From Bacteroidales bacterium UBA5382 (GTDB lineage: Bacteria; Bacteroidota; Bacteroidia; Bacteroidales; Dysgonomonadaceae), in assembly GCA_002409745.1 (NCBI GenBank), contig DHOU01000001.1, positions 1 through 64,000 on the forward strand: a stretch of DNA of 64,000 bases, in the 5' to 3' direction. The position numbers were made by a program, and so were the translations under genes. Below are positions 54,331-62,451 of the stretch, in pieces. Numbering within the stretch: position 1 is the first letter of the stretch; the number at the start of each line of letters is the position of its first letter. The notes under the pieces were generated by a model, which saw only the letters and a list, made by a program, of their open reading frames with translations, was not told the origin of the DNA and did not search any database.

Positions 54331-54893
54331 ATTAAGAAGTTTCGTATAATGGTTAATCCGTTAGGCGTCAAGACCGATTCGGGATGAAACTGTACGCCGT
54401 GAATGTCGAGCGTACGGTGTTTAAAAGCCATAATCGAGCCGGCATCATCGATTGCGGTGATTTCGAGATGGGCGGGGAAGCCGTTGCGGGAAACAATCCA
54501 TGAGTGATACCGTCCGACCGGTATGATGCGGGGCAGACCCCTGAAAATCGGATCGTCGGCAACGATTTCCGCGGGAATTTGTACGCCGTGAAAGACGTCG
54601 GACAGGTTGACGAGTGTCCCTCCGAAGGCCTCGGCGATGGCCTGATGCCCCAGGCAAACGCCCAACATGCTTTTTGCAGGCGCGTAACGCCGTATAAGAG
54701 GCAAGAGAAGGCCGGCTTCTTCGGGGATGCCCGGACCGGGCGACAGAATGATCTTATCATACTGTTCCACACGGTCGAGATCGATGCGGTCGTTCCGGAT
54801 GACATCGACTTCGGTATATCCTAAGGCCTTTATCGCATGAACCAGATTATACGTAAAGGAATCGTAGTTGTCGAGGACGAGAATTTTTTTCAT
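54312..54893 (-). CDS. trpG: Anthranilate synthase component II (glutamine amidotransferase)
   Basis: 193 aa. Class I amidotransferase that feeds ammonia to TrpE. Catalytic Cys80 in LGVCLGHQAIAEAFGG; His-Glu in HGVQFHPES. N-terminus ILVLDNYDSFTYNLVH and SPGPGIPEEAG are typical. The end MMSYEL is coded by words of the following tract, so the C-terminus probably changed when the tract arose. The trpE gene lies 11 bases upstream. Confidence 0.96.
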   Translation of the reverse strand: MKKILVLDNYDSFTYNLVHAIKALGYTEVDVIRNDRIDLDRVEQYDKIILSPGPGIPEEAGLLLPLIRRYAPAKSMLGVCLGHQAIAEAFGGTLVNLSDVFHGVQIPAEIVADDPIFRGLPRIIPVGRYHSWIVSRNGFPAHLEITAIDDAGSIMAFKHRTLDIHGVQFHPESVLTPNGLTIIRNFLMMSYEL

Positions 54894-54904
54894 TTCAATC
54901 CGTT

Positions 54905-56311
54905 TTAAACGTGATATAAAGACGCAGCCAGGTCGATGGCTTTTTTCAAGGCGCCGAGCTTGCTGTTTACTTCCTGCAATTCGTATTCTTCCTCACTTTT
55001 GGACACGATTCCCGCGCCCGCCTGATACCATAGTTCGTTGTTGCGGCTGACGAAAGTGCGTATCGTAATGGCCTGATTGAGGTCGCCGTTCAATCCGATA
55101 AAGCCGATGCATCCGCCGTAGGCTCCGCGATTGTGCTCCTCTATTTCGGAAATCAGTTGCATCGCCCTTACTTTCGGAGCTCCGGATAATGTGCCGGCGG
55201 GGAAGGTGTCGAAGAAAGCCCGGATGGGATCGGCTCCCTCGTCGAGCGTGCCGCTCACCCGTGAAACAAGGTGGATGACATGCGAGTAGAACTGCGGTTC
55301 TTTATAGAACTCGACCTTCACGCCGTGTGCATGGCGGCTGATATCGTTGCGCGCCAGATCGACCAACATGACATGCTCGGCGTTCTCTTTGGGATCCTTC
55401 AGCAGGAAGTCGACCGCCTTCCGGTCTTCGACGGGATTGCCCGTGCGTTTGGTGGTGCCGGCGATGGGGTCGATGCTGATGGCTTTCCCTTTAATCTTAC
55501 AATGCGTTTCGGGGGAAGAGCCGAAGATACGGTATCCTCCGAAGTCGAAATAAAATAAATACGGCGACGGATTTACGGAGCGCAGCGCCCGGTATACTTT
55601 GAAGTCATCGCCCGAAAAATGCTGGACAAACCGGCGGGAAAGAACGATCTGGAACACGTCGCCACGCAGGCAATGTTGTCTGCCCAGTCGTACGTATTCT
55701 TTGAATTGATTGTCGGTGATGGTGCTGTATTCGTCGCCTTCGGTAAAGAAGTTGAACGAAGCGAAGTTCCGCAGGTTCACGAGCGATTCGACTTCGTGCA
55801 AACGGCTCTCTTCGCCTTCTCGCAGCAATTCGATGAGGGTGATGCGATCGGTGAAATGGTCGAAAACGATCAGGTATTTATACAAGATATATAGCATGTC
55901 GGGCGCATCGTTGCGGTCGTTGCGGCTTTCCTTTACGGCGATATTCTCGGTATATCGCACACAGTTGAAGGTGGTATACCCGAAAAGGCCGCAAGCCTCT
56001 TTTTCATCCCCTTCCACATCGAAATGCCCGATAAATCCGGCCAGGGCATCGGTAATGGAATAGCGGTCGCGAAGTTTTTCGTGGAGCAGGCTTCCGTCGG
56101 GAAAACGCATCGTGGCGGCGCCCCGGTTTACTTCGACGGAAGCGATGGGATTGAGCGCCACATACGACGTGCTGTTGTCTCGGGCATGAAAATCGGAACT
56201 TTCGAGCAGCGCCGATTCGGGAAAAGCGTCCCGCACTTTCAGATAAATGCTGACCGGCGTATGCAGGTCGCCGAGTAACCGGCGGGTGTGCGTGTGTAAC
56301 TTGAATTTCAT
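54905..56311 (-). CDS. trpE: Anthranilate synthase component I
   Basis: 468 aa chorismate-utilising enzyme. The N-terminal region contains LLESSDFHARDNSTSYVALNPIAS, with LESSD forming the usual Trp feedback site. The C-terminal catalytic core has FQIVLSRRFVQ, YLFYFDFGGYRIFGSSPETH, IDPIAGTTKRTG, EHVMLVDLARNDI, GTLSGAPKVRAMQLI, GAYGGCIGFIGLNGDLNQAITIRT and YQAGAGIVSKSEEEYE. It overlaps trpB by 4 bases. Confidence 0.96.
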   Translation of the reverse strand: MKFKLHTHTRRLLGDLHTPVSIYLKVRDAFPESALLESSDFHARDNSTSYVALNPIASVEVNRGAATMRFPDGSLLHEKLRDRYSITDALAGFIGHFDVEGDEKEACGLFGYTTFNCVRYTENIAVKESRNDRNDAPDMLYILYKYLIVFDHFTDRITLIELLREGEESRLHEVESLVNLRNFASFNFFTEGDEYSTITDNQFKEYVRLGRQHCLRGDVFQIVLSRRFVQHFSGDDFKVYRALRSVNPSPYLFYFDFGGYRIFGSSPETHCKIKGKAISIDPIAGTTKRTGNPVEDRKAVDFLLKDPKENAEHVMLVDLARNDISRHAHGVKVEFYKEPQFYSHVIHLVSRVSGTLDEGADPIRAFFDTFPAGTLSGAPKVRAMQLISEIEEHNRGAYGGCIGFIGLNGDLNQAITIRTFVSRNNELWYQAGAGIVSKSEEEYELQEVNSKLGALKKAIDLAASLYHV

Positions 56312-57516
56312 ATCGATTGTTTTTGCTGATGAGTTGTTTGCGAATAGTTGATATAGGTCTCCATGTCCTTGTCGCCCCGTCCGGAAACGGTGAGAACAAT
56401 GATATCGGAAGGCGCGAAGGTGTTTTTGTTGAGCGCTGCAAGGGCGTGCGCCGATTCGAGCGCGGGAATGATGCCTTCCTTACGGGTGAGCTCGAAAGCG
56501 GCTTCGAGCGCTTCGTCGTCGGTGATCGCGATGACGTCGGCCCTGTGTTGCGACGCCAGATACGCATGGATGGGCCCCACGCCGGGATAATCGAGCCCTG
56601 CCGAAATGGAGTAGGGTTCGGTGATCTGCCCGTCATCGGTTTGCATCAACAGCGTACGGCATCCGTGTAATATGCCGGGCTTGCCGAGGCGGATGGTAGC
56701 GGCCGAGTATCCCGTATCGATGCCCTTCCCCGCGGCTTCGGCCAGGATAATCTTTACGCGCGCGTCGTCGAGATATTCGTATACCGTTCCGGCTGCGTTG
56801 CTTCCGCCACCCACACAGGCGATGAGATAATCGGGATAGTCGCGTGCCTCCTTGCCGGCGAGTTGTTGGCGGATTTCTTTGCTGATGACCGATTGCAGGC
56901 GCGCGACCATGTCGGGGTAGGGATGTGGGCCGATGGTCGATCCGATGATGTAGTAGGTGTCATCGGGATGGCTGCACCAGTCTCGGATGGCTTCGTTGGT
57001 GGCGTCTTTCAGCGTTTGGTTGCCGGAGGTGACGGGAATGACTTCGGCTCCCAGCATTTCCATCTTTTTTACATTAGGCTGTTGGCGTTGCACATCGGTC
57101 TGTCCCATGTACACGGTGCAAGGCATCTGCATGAGGGCGCACACAGTGGCGGTGGCCACGCCGTGCTGCCCGGCGCCCGTCTCGGCGATGATACGGTGTT
57201 TATTCATCCTTCGGGCGATAAGGATCTGCCCGAGAGTATTATTGATTTTATGCGCCCCGGTGTGGTTCAAGTCTTCACGCTTCAGATACACGGTGCAACG
57301 GTGTTTCGCGGAGAGATACTTCGACAAATAGAGGGGCGAAGGGCGTCCCGCATAGTCGCGCAACAAGGCATGAAACTCGTTGCGGAAACTCTCGCTCTCG
57401 ATAATCGGCAGATACGACTGCTGTAAGTCCGTCACGCACCGGTGAAGGATTTCGGGCACGAAGGCGCCGCCGAACTCGCCATAGTAGCCTCTTTGATTGA
57501 CTGTAAAATTTTGCAT
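56308..57516 (-). CDS. trpB: Tryptophan synthase beta chain
   Basis: 402 aa PLP enzyme that condenses indole with serine. PLP-binding Lys90 in LNHTGAHKINNTLGQ; YGEFGGAFVPEIL at the N-terminus; AETGAGQHGVATATVCAL; CVGGGSNAAGT (phosphate loop); GLDYPGVGPIHAYL; TVSGRGDKDM. TrpB1 type. First structural gene of the operon, 32 bases after the attenuator T run. Confidence 0.97.
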   Translation of the reverse strand: MQNFTVNQRGYYGEFGGAFVPEILHRCVTDLQQSYLPIIESESFRNEFHALLRDYAGRPSPLYLSKYLSAKHRCTVYLKREDLNHTGAHKINNTLGQILIARRMNKHRIIAETGAGQHGVATATVCALMQMPCTVYMGQTDVQRQQPNVKKMEMLGAEVIPVTSGNQTLKDATNEAIRDWCSHPDDTYYIIGSTIGPHPYPDMVARLQSVISKEIRQQLAGKEARDYPDYLIACVGGGSNAAGTVYEYLDDARVKIILAEAAGKGIDTGYSAATIRLGKPGILHGCRTLLMQTDDGQITEPYSISAGLDYPGVGPIHAYLASQHRADVIAITDDEALEAAFELTRKEGIIPALESAHALAALNKNTFAPSDIIVLTVSGRGDKDMETYINYSQTTHQQKQSI

Positions 57517-57548
57517 ATATAGAATGGTTTTAATGATTGCTGAAAACG

Positions 57549-57577
57549 AAAAAAGCCCGCCGCAGGTGCGACAGGCT
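57549..57577 (-). terminator. trp attenuator
   Basis: Minus strand: AGCCTGTCGC (57577-57568), ACCT loop, GCGGCGGGCT (57563-57554), two G-U pairs in a 10-bp stem, then T6. It lies between the leader peptide stop and trpB, as expected of a transcription attenuator. Confidence 0.85.
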
Positions 57578-57604
57578 TTCTTATATACCGATGTGTACTT
57601 TCCG

Positions 57605-57682
57605 TTAAGACATGACTGCTTTCCTTACGACCGTTATGAGTTGTAAGTAGCGCCACCAATATCCGTTAGAAAGTAAATGCAT
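57605..57682 (-). CDS. trpL: trp leader peptide
   Basis: A 25-codon reading frame starting MHLLSNGYWW with tandem Trp codons (TGG TGG at codons 9-10) and ending TAA. It lies 27 bases upstream of the terminator stem and in front of a complete trp operon. Ribosome stalling at the two Trp codons when charged tRNA-Trp is scarce would allow read-through; this is the known attenuation logic for trp leaders. One 7-bp pairing is visible: TACTTTC (within codons 4-6) with GAAAGTA after the stop. The antiterminator arm was not identified by eye. The peptide ends RKAVMS. Confidence 0.85.
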   Translation of the reverse strand: MHLLSNGYWWRYLQLITVVRKAVMS

Positions 57683-57704
57683 ATTTTCTCTTTTATTTTG
57701 ATCA

Positions 57705-57736
57705 CAAAGAAAGTCGATTTAAATCAAAAAAACAAC
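57705..57736 (-). promoter_or_regulatory. Promoter of the trp operon
   Basis: Minus strand -33 GTTG (57733-57736), 20-bp spacer, -7 TTTCTTTG (57705-57712), one mismatch to each box. The transcript would begin about 16 bases before the leader-peptide ATG. Confidence 0.55.
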
Positions 57737-57742
57737 TATTCC

Positions 57743-57973
57743 CTTGTTTTTAACATTCTCGAAAGTGTTTTTTACCTCCCCTCCGGCATTTCCTCCCTCC
57801 CTTTTATCATTTCGGAGCTACCGGTAAGTATTTTTGATGTACAGTTTATCGTTTTTTACTTTCTTTTTGTCATTTTAGAGGTACCGGCTATCATTTTTGA
57901 AGTACCCTCTATCGTTTTTATCCTCCGTTGAACCATTTTCATCGTCCTTTGGAACATTTTTGAGCGGTTTTCC
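57743..57973. repeat. 21-bp phased degenerate array upstream of the trp promoter, 11 units
   Basis: Units start at 57743, 57764, 57785, 57806, 57827, 57848, 57869, 57890, 57911, 57932 and 57953, without any indel. Consensus about RTCATTTTTGANGTACCNNCT; the T-run recurs at the same place in each. 57890-57910 and 57806-57826 are the best copies. A frame (57677-57931) reads it as heptapeptides of the PxIIFEV kind but stops while the units continue, so it is more likely a DNA-level element. 57974-58100 continues AT-rich without clear units. Confidence 0.8.
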
Positions 57974-58100
57974 ATCCTCTTTTATTTTCCCGGAGTCGTA
58001 TCGGAAAGCCGTGCCGGTATTGTTACCGTGGCGGAAGATATTTTTATCACGGATAAGCGCTTAACGATATTCTCTTTCCATCCAAGCGATGCCCCGGTAA

Positions 58101-58328
58101 CTACATTGTCTGTTTTCTCTTCATCTTATGTAGCCGGCGCAACTCTTTGGTGGCGTCGGGCAATATCTCGCGGTAATAGGAATCATAAAGTTCGGATTGC
58201 GAGAGCAAACCGTCCACATAGGTTTCATATTTCCGGTAGATTCTGCTGAGCCTGGTTATCTCATTGTCGATACGGCGCTTCTCCTCTCTGCCGTGTGTCA
58301 ACGACCGGAGTTGTTTGAGCCGTACCAT
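58101..58328 (-). CDS. Small basic helical protein, unknown
   Basis: 75 aa from the first ATG (58328, MVRLKQLRSLTHGREEKRRI). It is Arg/Lys/Glu-rich and predicted helical, with RLSRIYRKYETYVDGLLSQSELYDSYYREILPD and a basic tail HKMKRKQTM. A GTG start 36 bases upstream (VRGIDRKKHKQL) is an alternative; the longer frame to 58445 is made of word-tract sequence and is rejected. No family recognised. It follows a word tract downstream of a lipoprotein gene, so it may be part of its transcript. Confidence 0.45.
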   Translation of the reverse strand: MVRLKQLRSLTHGREEKRRIDNEITRLSRIYRKYETYVDGLLSQSELYDSYYREILPDATKELRRLHKMKRKQTM

Positions 58329-58375
58329 GAGCTGTTTATGTTTTTTTCTGTCTATTCCCCGCACGTTGTATTGAA

Positions 58376-58502
58376 TTATGAAGTATGAGTTATGAAGTAT
58401 GAATGATAGGTCATAGGTCACCGGTCTCCAGTTTAAAAATGTCAAATGTTTAAGTCGAATAGTGAGTAGTAATTCATCTTTCAGCCTTCATCATTCATAC
58501 CT
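58376..58502. repeat. Mixed-orientation word tract
   Basis: ATGAAGT, ATGAGTT words on the plus strand (58378-58408), then GTCATAG/GTCACCG/GTCTCCA words and CATC/CATTCAT words of the opposite sense. It is the only tract here in which ATGA-words and GAC-words do not share one orientation. Confidence 0.7.
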
Positions 58503-58587
58503 TTTTCTCGTTCCCGCAGGCAGAACAAACCGCCTGCAGGATGTGTGTTTTACCAAGAGTGTCGTTCGGAGCTGCCCCCGGATCTTT

Positions 58588-59235
58588 TTATTTTACGAAC
58601 ACCACGTCGCCGTTCTTGGTACCGTCGCTGAAAGCGATGTAGAACGTGCCGGCCGTTTTCGTTTCCGAAACCTTTACAGAGGTCAGGTCGATAGGCTTGG
58701 CATCTTTCGTTTTCGAATCCACCACATACAACTTGCCGCCCGTCTTGTCGCCTGCGCTCAGGCCGCCCGTCCACAACAAGTAATATTGCTGCTTCTTGTC
58801 ACCCGACAATTGGGTTACCGCGAGTCCGCTCTGAAGAAGAGTGATGCCGTACTGATCGGCTTCGTCGAATTTCGCAGAAGAGATGTCCCAAACGAAGGTG
58901 CCGACTGTCGGAACGCCGACCTTCACTTTTATCTCCGCCCTTTGCCCTTTGGCATCGGTCACGGCGATGGTCGTTTCCCCGCCGTCCTTTATCCCCGTCA
59001 GGGTTATTTCGTCATTCTTTACTTCGATGGTTATCACACCGTTGACGGCAGGTACGGCTTTATACTCGGGGTTACCGGTTTTGACCGTTACCACTTTCGA
59101 TTCCCCCGGTTTCAATACCACTTCGGTGGTCGTGTCGAGCGTAAGTTTCGCCGCCGGTTCGTCGTTATCGTCTTTGCACGAGGCAAACCCGAGGATGAGG
59201 GTTGCCATGAATAAAATGTTGAGTATTTTTTTCAT
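58588..59235 (-). CDS. Lipoprotein with Ig-like (BIG2-type) domain
   Basis: 215 aa. Lipoprotein signal with lipobox FASC (Cys20), followed by KDDNDEP, a usual Bacteroidales surface-lipoprotein linker. Residues about 32-108 form an Ig/BIG2-like domain (VVLKPGESKVVTVKTG, GVITIEVKNDEITLTGIKDG, TTIAVTDAKGQRAEIKVKV). The C-terminal half (about 112-215) is an unassigned beta-rich domain with YYLLWTGGLSAGDKTGGKLYVVD. It follows the BspA-type gene on the same strand, separated by a long word tract. Confidence 0.75.
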   Translation of the reverse strand: MKKILNILFMATLILGFASCKDDNDEPAAKLTLDTTTEVVLKPGESKVVTVKTGNPEYKAVPAVNGVITIEVKNDEITLTGIKDGGETTIAVTDAKGQRAEIKVKVGVPTVGTFVWDISSAKFDEADQYGITLLQSGLAVTQLSGDKKQQYYLLWTGGLSAGDKTGGKLYVVDSKTKDAKPIDLTSVKVSETKTAGTFYIAFSDGTKNGDVVFVK

Positions 59236-59245
59236 TTCGTTTTTG

Positions 59246-59514
59246 TTTTATTGTCGAAGGTCTAAAGTCTAATGTCTAATGTCGCCGGTCGTTAGACCTT
59301 TGACTTCTGACTTCTAACTCCTGATGTCTTCGACTTCATTCGTAATTTGTAATTTGTAATTCGTAATTCGTAATTTGTAATTTGTAAATTTCTTATATGT
59401 TGCCGGTCTCCAGTACCCGGTCTTTAGACCTTCGACTTTTGACTTCATTCATAATTCATACTTCATCGTTCATACTTCATCGTTCATGCTTCATAACTCA
59501 TACTTCATCGTTTA
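59246..59514 (-). repeat. 7-bp word tract between the BspA-type gene and a lipoprotein gene
   Basis: About 270 bp. Plus strand: GTCTAAA/GTCTAAT, then seven GTAATTT/GTAATTC words in exact register (59343-59392), GTCTCCA type, then CATACTT/CATCGTT words. The first word on the coding strand (CGATGAAG) supplies the TGA of the BspA-type gene. Confidence 0.9.
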
Positions 59515-61643
59515 ATAATCAGCCGTATTTTCTGCGTGTCGTTTGTCGCTTCCAATTTGATGGCATCGCCGGTTTTACCGGAAAGGTCGAAGCCTTTTAC
59601 ACCGTCGATAGTGATTTCAAACTCTTCGGGTTTGTCGGTTCCGACAACTTTCACCGTGTTGCCTTCCACCGAGATGGCCGGCGCTTGCAACCATGAGTAA
59701 TCGAATGACGTGGCAATGGTGATGGTTTTGCTGAAGGCCGCATATTGGTCGTTACCGGCCTGCGTAGCGGTGACTTTCACTTCTCCCGCACCTGTGACGG
59801 TCAGTTTGTTGCCGCTCAGGGTCGCCACATCCGTCTTGCCCTCTTCGATCGTATACGTAACATCCAACCCTTGGTCGGTTTTGGCGGGCAGTTCGATTAC
59901 ATCCTCCACATCGGCCAACCGGTCGGCTAAATCTTTGACGGTTTGCGCTTCTTTATCGGAATAACCCTCAATCTTCGCAAACTCCTTCCATATATTCGCT
60001 TTGCGATAGGCTTCTTCACTGCCTTTGGGCACATAGAGCGTCGCCTTATCCTTAATGTCTTCCGAAAAATTTTCGTAAAATTCTCCTTTCAAAGTTGCCG
60101 GCGTGCTGTTGCCTAAATACAACGAAATAATATTGGGCGAATCAAAAAAAGTATAGGACGGAATGGTAGCGAGGGTGGCCGGGAGCTTAATGGTTTTTAC
60201 CTGACTGCTACTAAAAAAAGAAAGATTCGAATTAACGATTTCTTTGAGGCTTATCTTACTTATGTCGACGGTTTCGCCCTGAAAACCGTAGAATACGCCG
60301 CCACCCACACTTTCTACCGTAGCCGGCAGCGTCACTTCTTTGATGTTAGAGCCGGAAAAGGCGCCCTCGCCAATGCTTTTCAGGTTCTCACCGTAAACGA
60401 TTTCGTTGACCGTAGCGCGCCAGAAAAAGAAATCCGGAAGATTTTCCCTGCCCGAAAGATCCACCTTGTTTACGGTAGCTTCGTTTAATCCGCCTTGGTA
60501 TGCATTTCCGCCGGATTCGGGATTGATGAACTCGGTTGTATTTTGTTGCAGTTTAAAGGTATTGATGGTGGTGCCGGCAAATGCCCTTGCGCCCACGGAA
60601 ACAATAGTAGCCGGAATCTCCACCACATCGAATTTGAGGCCGGTGTCTTCAAACACGCTGTTCCCTATTTTGGTAAGGTGTGCAGGTAAGGTGTATTCAA
60701 CCCCTTCCAATCCTTTACTACCTGCAAACAGGGAATTTTCCAAAACCGTTACGGTCGAAGGCAGCGTAAACGATTTCAAGCCGCTCCAACTGAAAGCGCT
60801 TTCTCCGATTGCAGTAACGCCTTCCGGAATGTCGATATGTTGGAGGGTTGAACTCTGAAAGGCCCTCTTCCCGATGGTTTTCAACCGGCTGCCTGCTTCA
60901 AACGTCAACGATTCCAACTTTTCGGTATCCTCAAAAGCGGATTGGCCGATCGTTTCCACGGTTTTGGGGATTTCCAGTTCGGCAAAGCCTGTTCCATTAA
61001 AGGCGCCCCGTCCGATGGTTTTCAGGTTTGCGGGCCATACGATTTCTTCCAAAGCAGATGAATTTTGAAAAAGAAATCCCGGAAGTTCTGTAATTCCATC
61101 GTGTAAAGTTACGGAGGCCAGATTTTTTGCATTTCCAAAAGCCCCTTCTTCTAATGTAGTTACGGTAGCGGGAATGGTAAGGGTTTCGAAAGCCGAACCG
61201 GAAAAGGCATAGCCACCAATTGTCGTAATATTGGAAGGGAATTCGATGGCTGTAATACCGGTTCCCTCGAATATGCTCCCAAGGGTTGTAATGGATGAGT
61301 GTGTAGGCAGTTTCAGCGTCGTCAATTTAACCAATCCTTTCAAACCTCTGTTGGGCACCTTGCCGGCAGGATGAGTAGTTTCAATCCATTCTCCTACTTC
61401 AACAAACTCTGCAATTTCAGTTACTCCCGATAAGTCGAGCGAAACCAGATTGGTAAAGGCCTGGATAACCTGAAAATCGCTGTAATCCAATTTACCGGTT
61501 ACTTTCAGATCGGTAGCTGCTGAAATTTGGTCTGTTACCAAATCTTTCAAACCTCCCGGGTTGGGGACATTCACCGTTTGTTGCTGCCCATATGCGGCAA
61601 GCATGCCGGAGAGCAACAGGATGACTAACATACTTTTTTTCAT
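59505..61643 (-). CDS. BspA-type leucine-rich-repeat surface protein
   Basis: 712 aa with a signal peptide (cleavage near AAYGQ). Residues about 20-530 contain some 18-20 TpLRR/LRR_5 repeats of about 23 residues (for example GAFNGTGFAELEIPKTVETIGQ, SAFEDTEKLESLTFEAGSRLKTI). A C-terminal part of about 150 residues has a Big-like domain (DVTYTIEEGKTDVATLSGNKLTVTGAGEVKVTATQ). This is the BspA family, which in Tannerella forsythia binds fibronectin and fibrinogen. A typical T9SS sorting domain was not recognised at the end (KIRLIIKR). Upstream 61644-61792 has no clear promoter. Confidence 0.88.
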   Translation of the reverse strand: MKKSMLVILLLSGMLAAYGQQQTVNVPNPGGLKDLVTDQISAATDLKVTGKLDYSDFQVIQAFTNLVSLDLSGVTEIAEFVEVGEWIETTHPAGKVPNRGLKGLVKLTTLKLPTHSSITTLGSIFEGTGITAIEFPSNITTIGGYAFSGSAFETLTIPATVTTLEEGAFGNAKNLASVTLHDGITELPGFLFQNSSALEEIVWPANLKTIGRGAFNGTGFAELEIPKTVETIGQSAFEDTEKLESLTFEAGSRLKTIGKRAFQSSTLQHIDIPEGVTAIGESAFSWSGLKSFTLPSTVTVLENSLFAGSKGLEGVEYTLPAHLTKIGNSVFEDTGLKFDVVEIPATIVSVGARAFAGTTINTFKLQQNTTEFINPESGGNAYQGGLNEATVNKVDLSGRENLPDFFFWRATVNEIVYGENLKSIGEGAFSGSNIKEVTLPATVESVGGGVFYGFQGETVDISKISLKEIVNSNLSFFSSSQVKTIKLPATLATIPSYTFFDSPNIISLYLGNSTPATLKGEFYENFSEDIKDKATLYVPKGSEEAYRKANIWKEFAKIEGYSDKEAQTVKDLADRLADVEDVIELPAKTDQGLDVTYTIEEGKTDVATLSGNKLTVTGAGEVKVTATQAGNDQYAAFSKTITIATSFDYSWLQAPAISVEGNTVKVVGTDKPEEFEITIDGVKGFDLSGKTGDAIKLEATNDTQKIRLIIKR

Positions 61644-61792
61644 ACGAAATACTTTTTTATTTAACTTTGCCGCCTCCTTATTTATTTGTGAACCCTTAGG
61701 AGCGTTGGCAGCGTATGACGCTTCTTTGGGTTTTATTGCTTTTCGCTTATTTATTTTATGAACGTAATCATTACGCCTCTACACAGACACAA

Positions 61793-61834
61793 AAAAAACG
61801 TGTAAACCATTTAATATTGGTTTACACGTTTTTT
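61793..61834. terminator. Strong bidirectional terminator
   Basis: AAAAAACGTGTAAACCA (61793-61809) and TGGTTTACACGTTTTTT (61818-61834) form a perfect 17-bp stem with an 8-base loop, with A and T runs on both sides. It lies downstream of the toxin gene, upstream of the BspA-type gene. Confidence 0.9.
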
Positions 61835-61884
61835 ATTTTCAGGGTGACAAAAGAACGTCATTCAGTACGTGGCGCGATGTATTC

Positions 61885-61916
61885 TTTTGTCATTCCACGC
61901 TTGACGCGAAATCCCC
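61885..61916. repeat. GTCATTCC..GACGCG type repeat
   Basis: TTTGTCATTCCACGCTTGAC then GCGAAATCCCC is related in inverse to the element at 8805-8852. It ends exactly at the toxin stop codon. Confidence 0.45.
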
Positions 61917-62183
61917 TTAAAAGTTTTCGTAATGTCCCCGGAGCGAATAGACAAATAGTTTCCCGTCCCGGACTAAATAAATGTAACGATGCTCCGAGGT
62001 TATCCTTCTCGACCATTTCGGAGCAAGACTGTATTTAAGCGCTTCGGGTTTGCCGATTCCTTCAAAAGGATTTTCGAGGATCGCTTTTGTGAGTTCGGCT
62101 ATTTTTTTGAGAATGGCTTTATTGCCGTTTTTAATCCAGTAGGCAAGATCTTCATCCGCTTGCGGAAGATAGATTATTTCCAT
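61917..62183 (-). CDS. YoeB/Txe-family mRNA interferase toxin
   Basis: 88 aa, normal YoeB length. The catalytic set is intact by comparison with E. coli YoeB: Glu47 in GKPEALK, Arg66 in SEHRYIY and His84-Tyr85 in LRGHYENF. It cleaves mRNA at the ribosomal A site when released by its antitoxin. Its start overlaps the antitoxin gene by 10 bases and the order antitoxin-toxin is normal for the family. Confidence 0.92.
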   Translation of the reverse strand: MEIIYLPQADEDLAYWIKNGNKAILKKIAELTKAILENPFEGIGKPEALKYSLAPKWSRRITSEHRYIYLVRDGKLFVYSLRGHYENF

Positions 62184-62392
62184 AAACTGTCCAGTTCTTC
62201 AACCGTTACGGTTCTGCCTTTGCCGTTTTTTAAATCTTCATCGCCTTGTTGTATCTTTTTTACAAATGCCTCGTTATAAGGCTCGTTGTTCTTCGTAAGA
62301 TCATATCTGATCTTTAATGCTTTCATAAAAGCCTTGATGGCTTCTATTTGCGAAGCATCGTCGGGATAAGCCGTAATCTTAACTGTCTTCAT
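62174..62392 (-). CDS. Antitoxin of the YoeB pair (DUF2683-like)
   Basis: 72 aa from the ATG at 62392 (MKTVKITAYPDDASQIEAIK). The frame reaches 62422 but the predicted transcription start is near 62413, so the ATG at 62392 is chosen. Short N-terminal strand-helix part, then an acidic C-terminal tail (GRTVTVEELDSLWK) that probably covers the toxin. Not a typical Phd/YefM sequence; the family label is from memory. The pair probably represses its own promoter. Confidence 0.85.
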   Translation of the reverse strand: MKTVKITAYPDDASQIEAIKAFMKALKIRYDLTKNNEPYNEAFVKKIQQGDEDLKNGKGRTVTVEELDSLWK

Positions 62393-62419
62393 TTTTGTCG
62401 TTTTTTTATTGAACTTGAA

Positions 62420-62451
62420 CAAAGTTAATGCGATTTTTCAACATTCACAAA
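62420..62451 (-). promoter_or_regulatory. Promoter of the toxin-antitoxin pair
   Basis: Minus strand -33 TTTG (62448-62451), 20-bp spacer, -7 TAACTTTG (62420-62427). Exact consensus. Confidence 0.75.

Noticed and set aside
57677..57931. 84-aa ORF with a 7-residue hydrophobic repeat
   Set aside because: The 21-bp DNA units continue past its stop codon, and its start overlaps the trp leader and promoter on the other strand.
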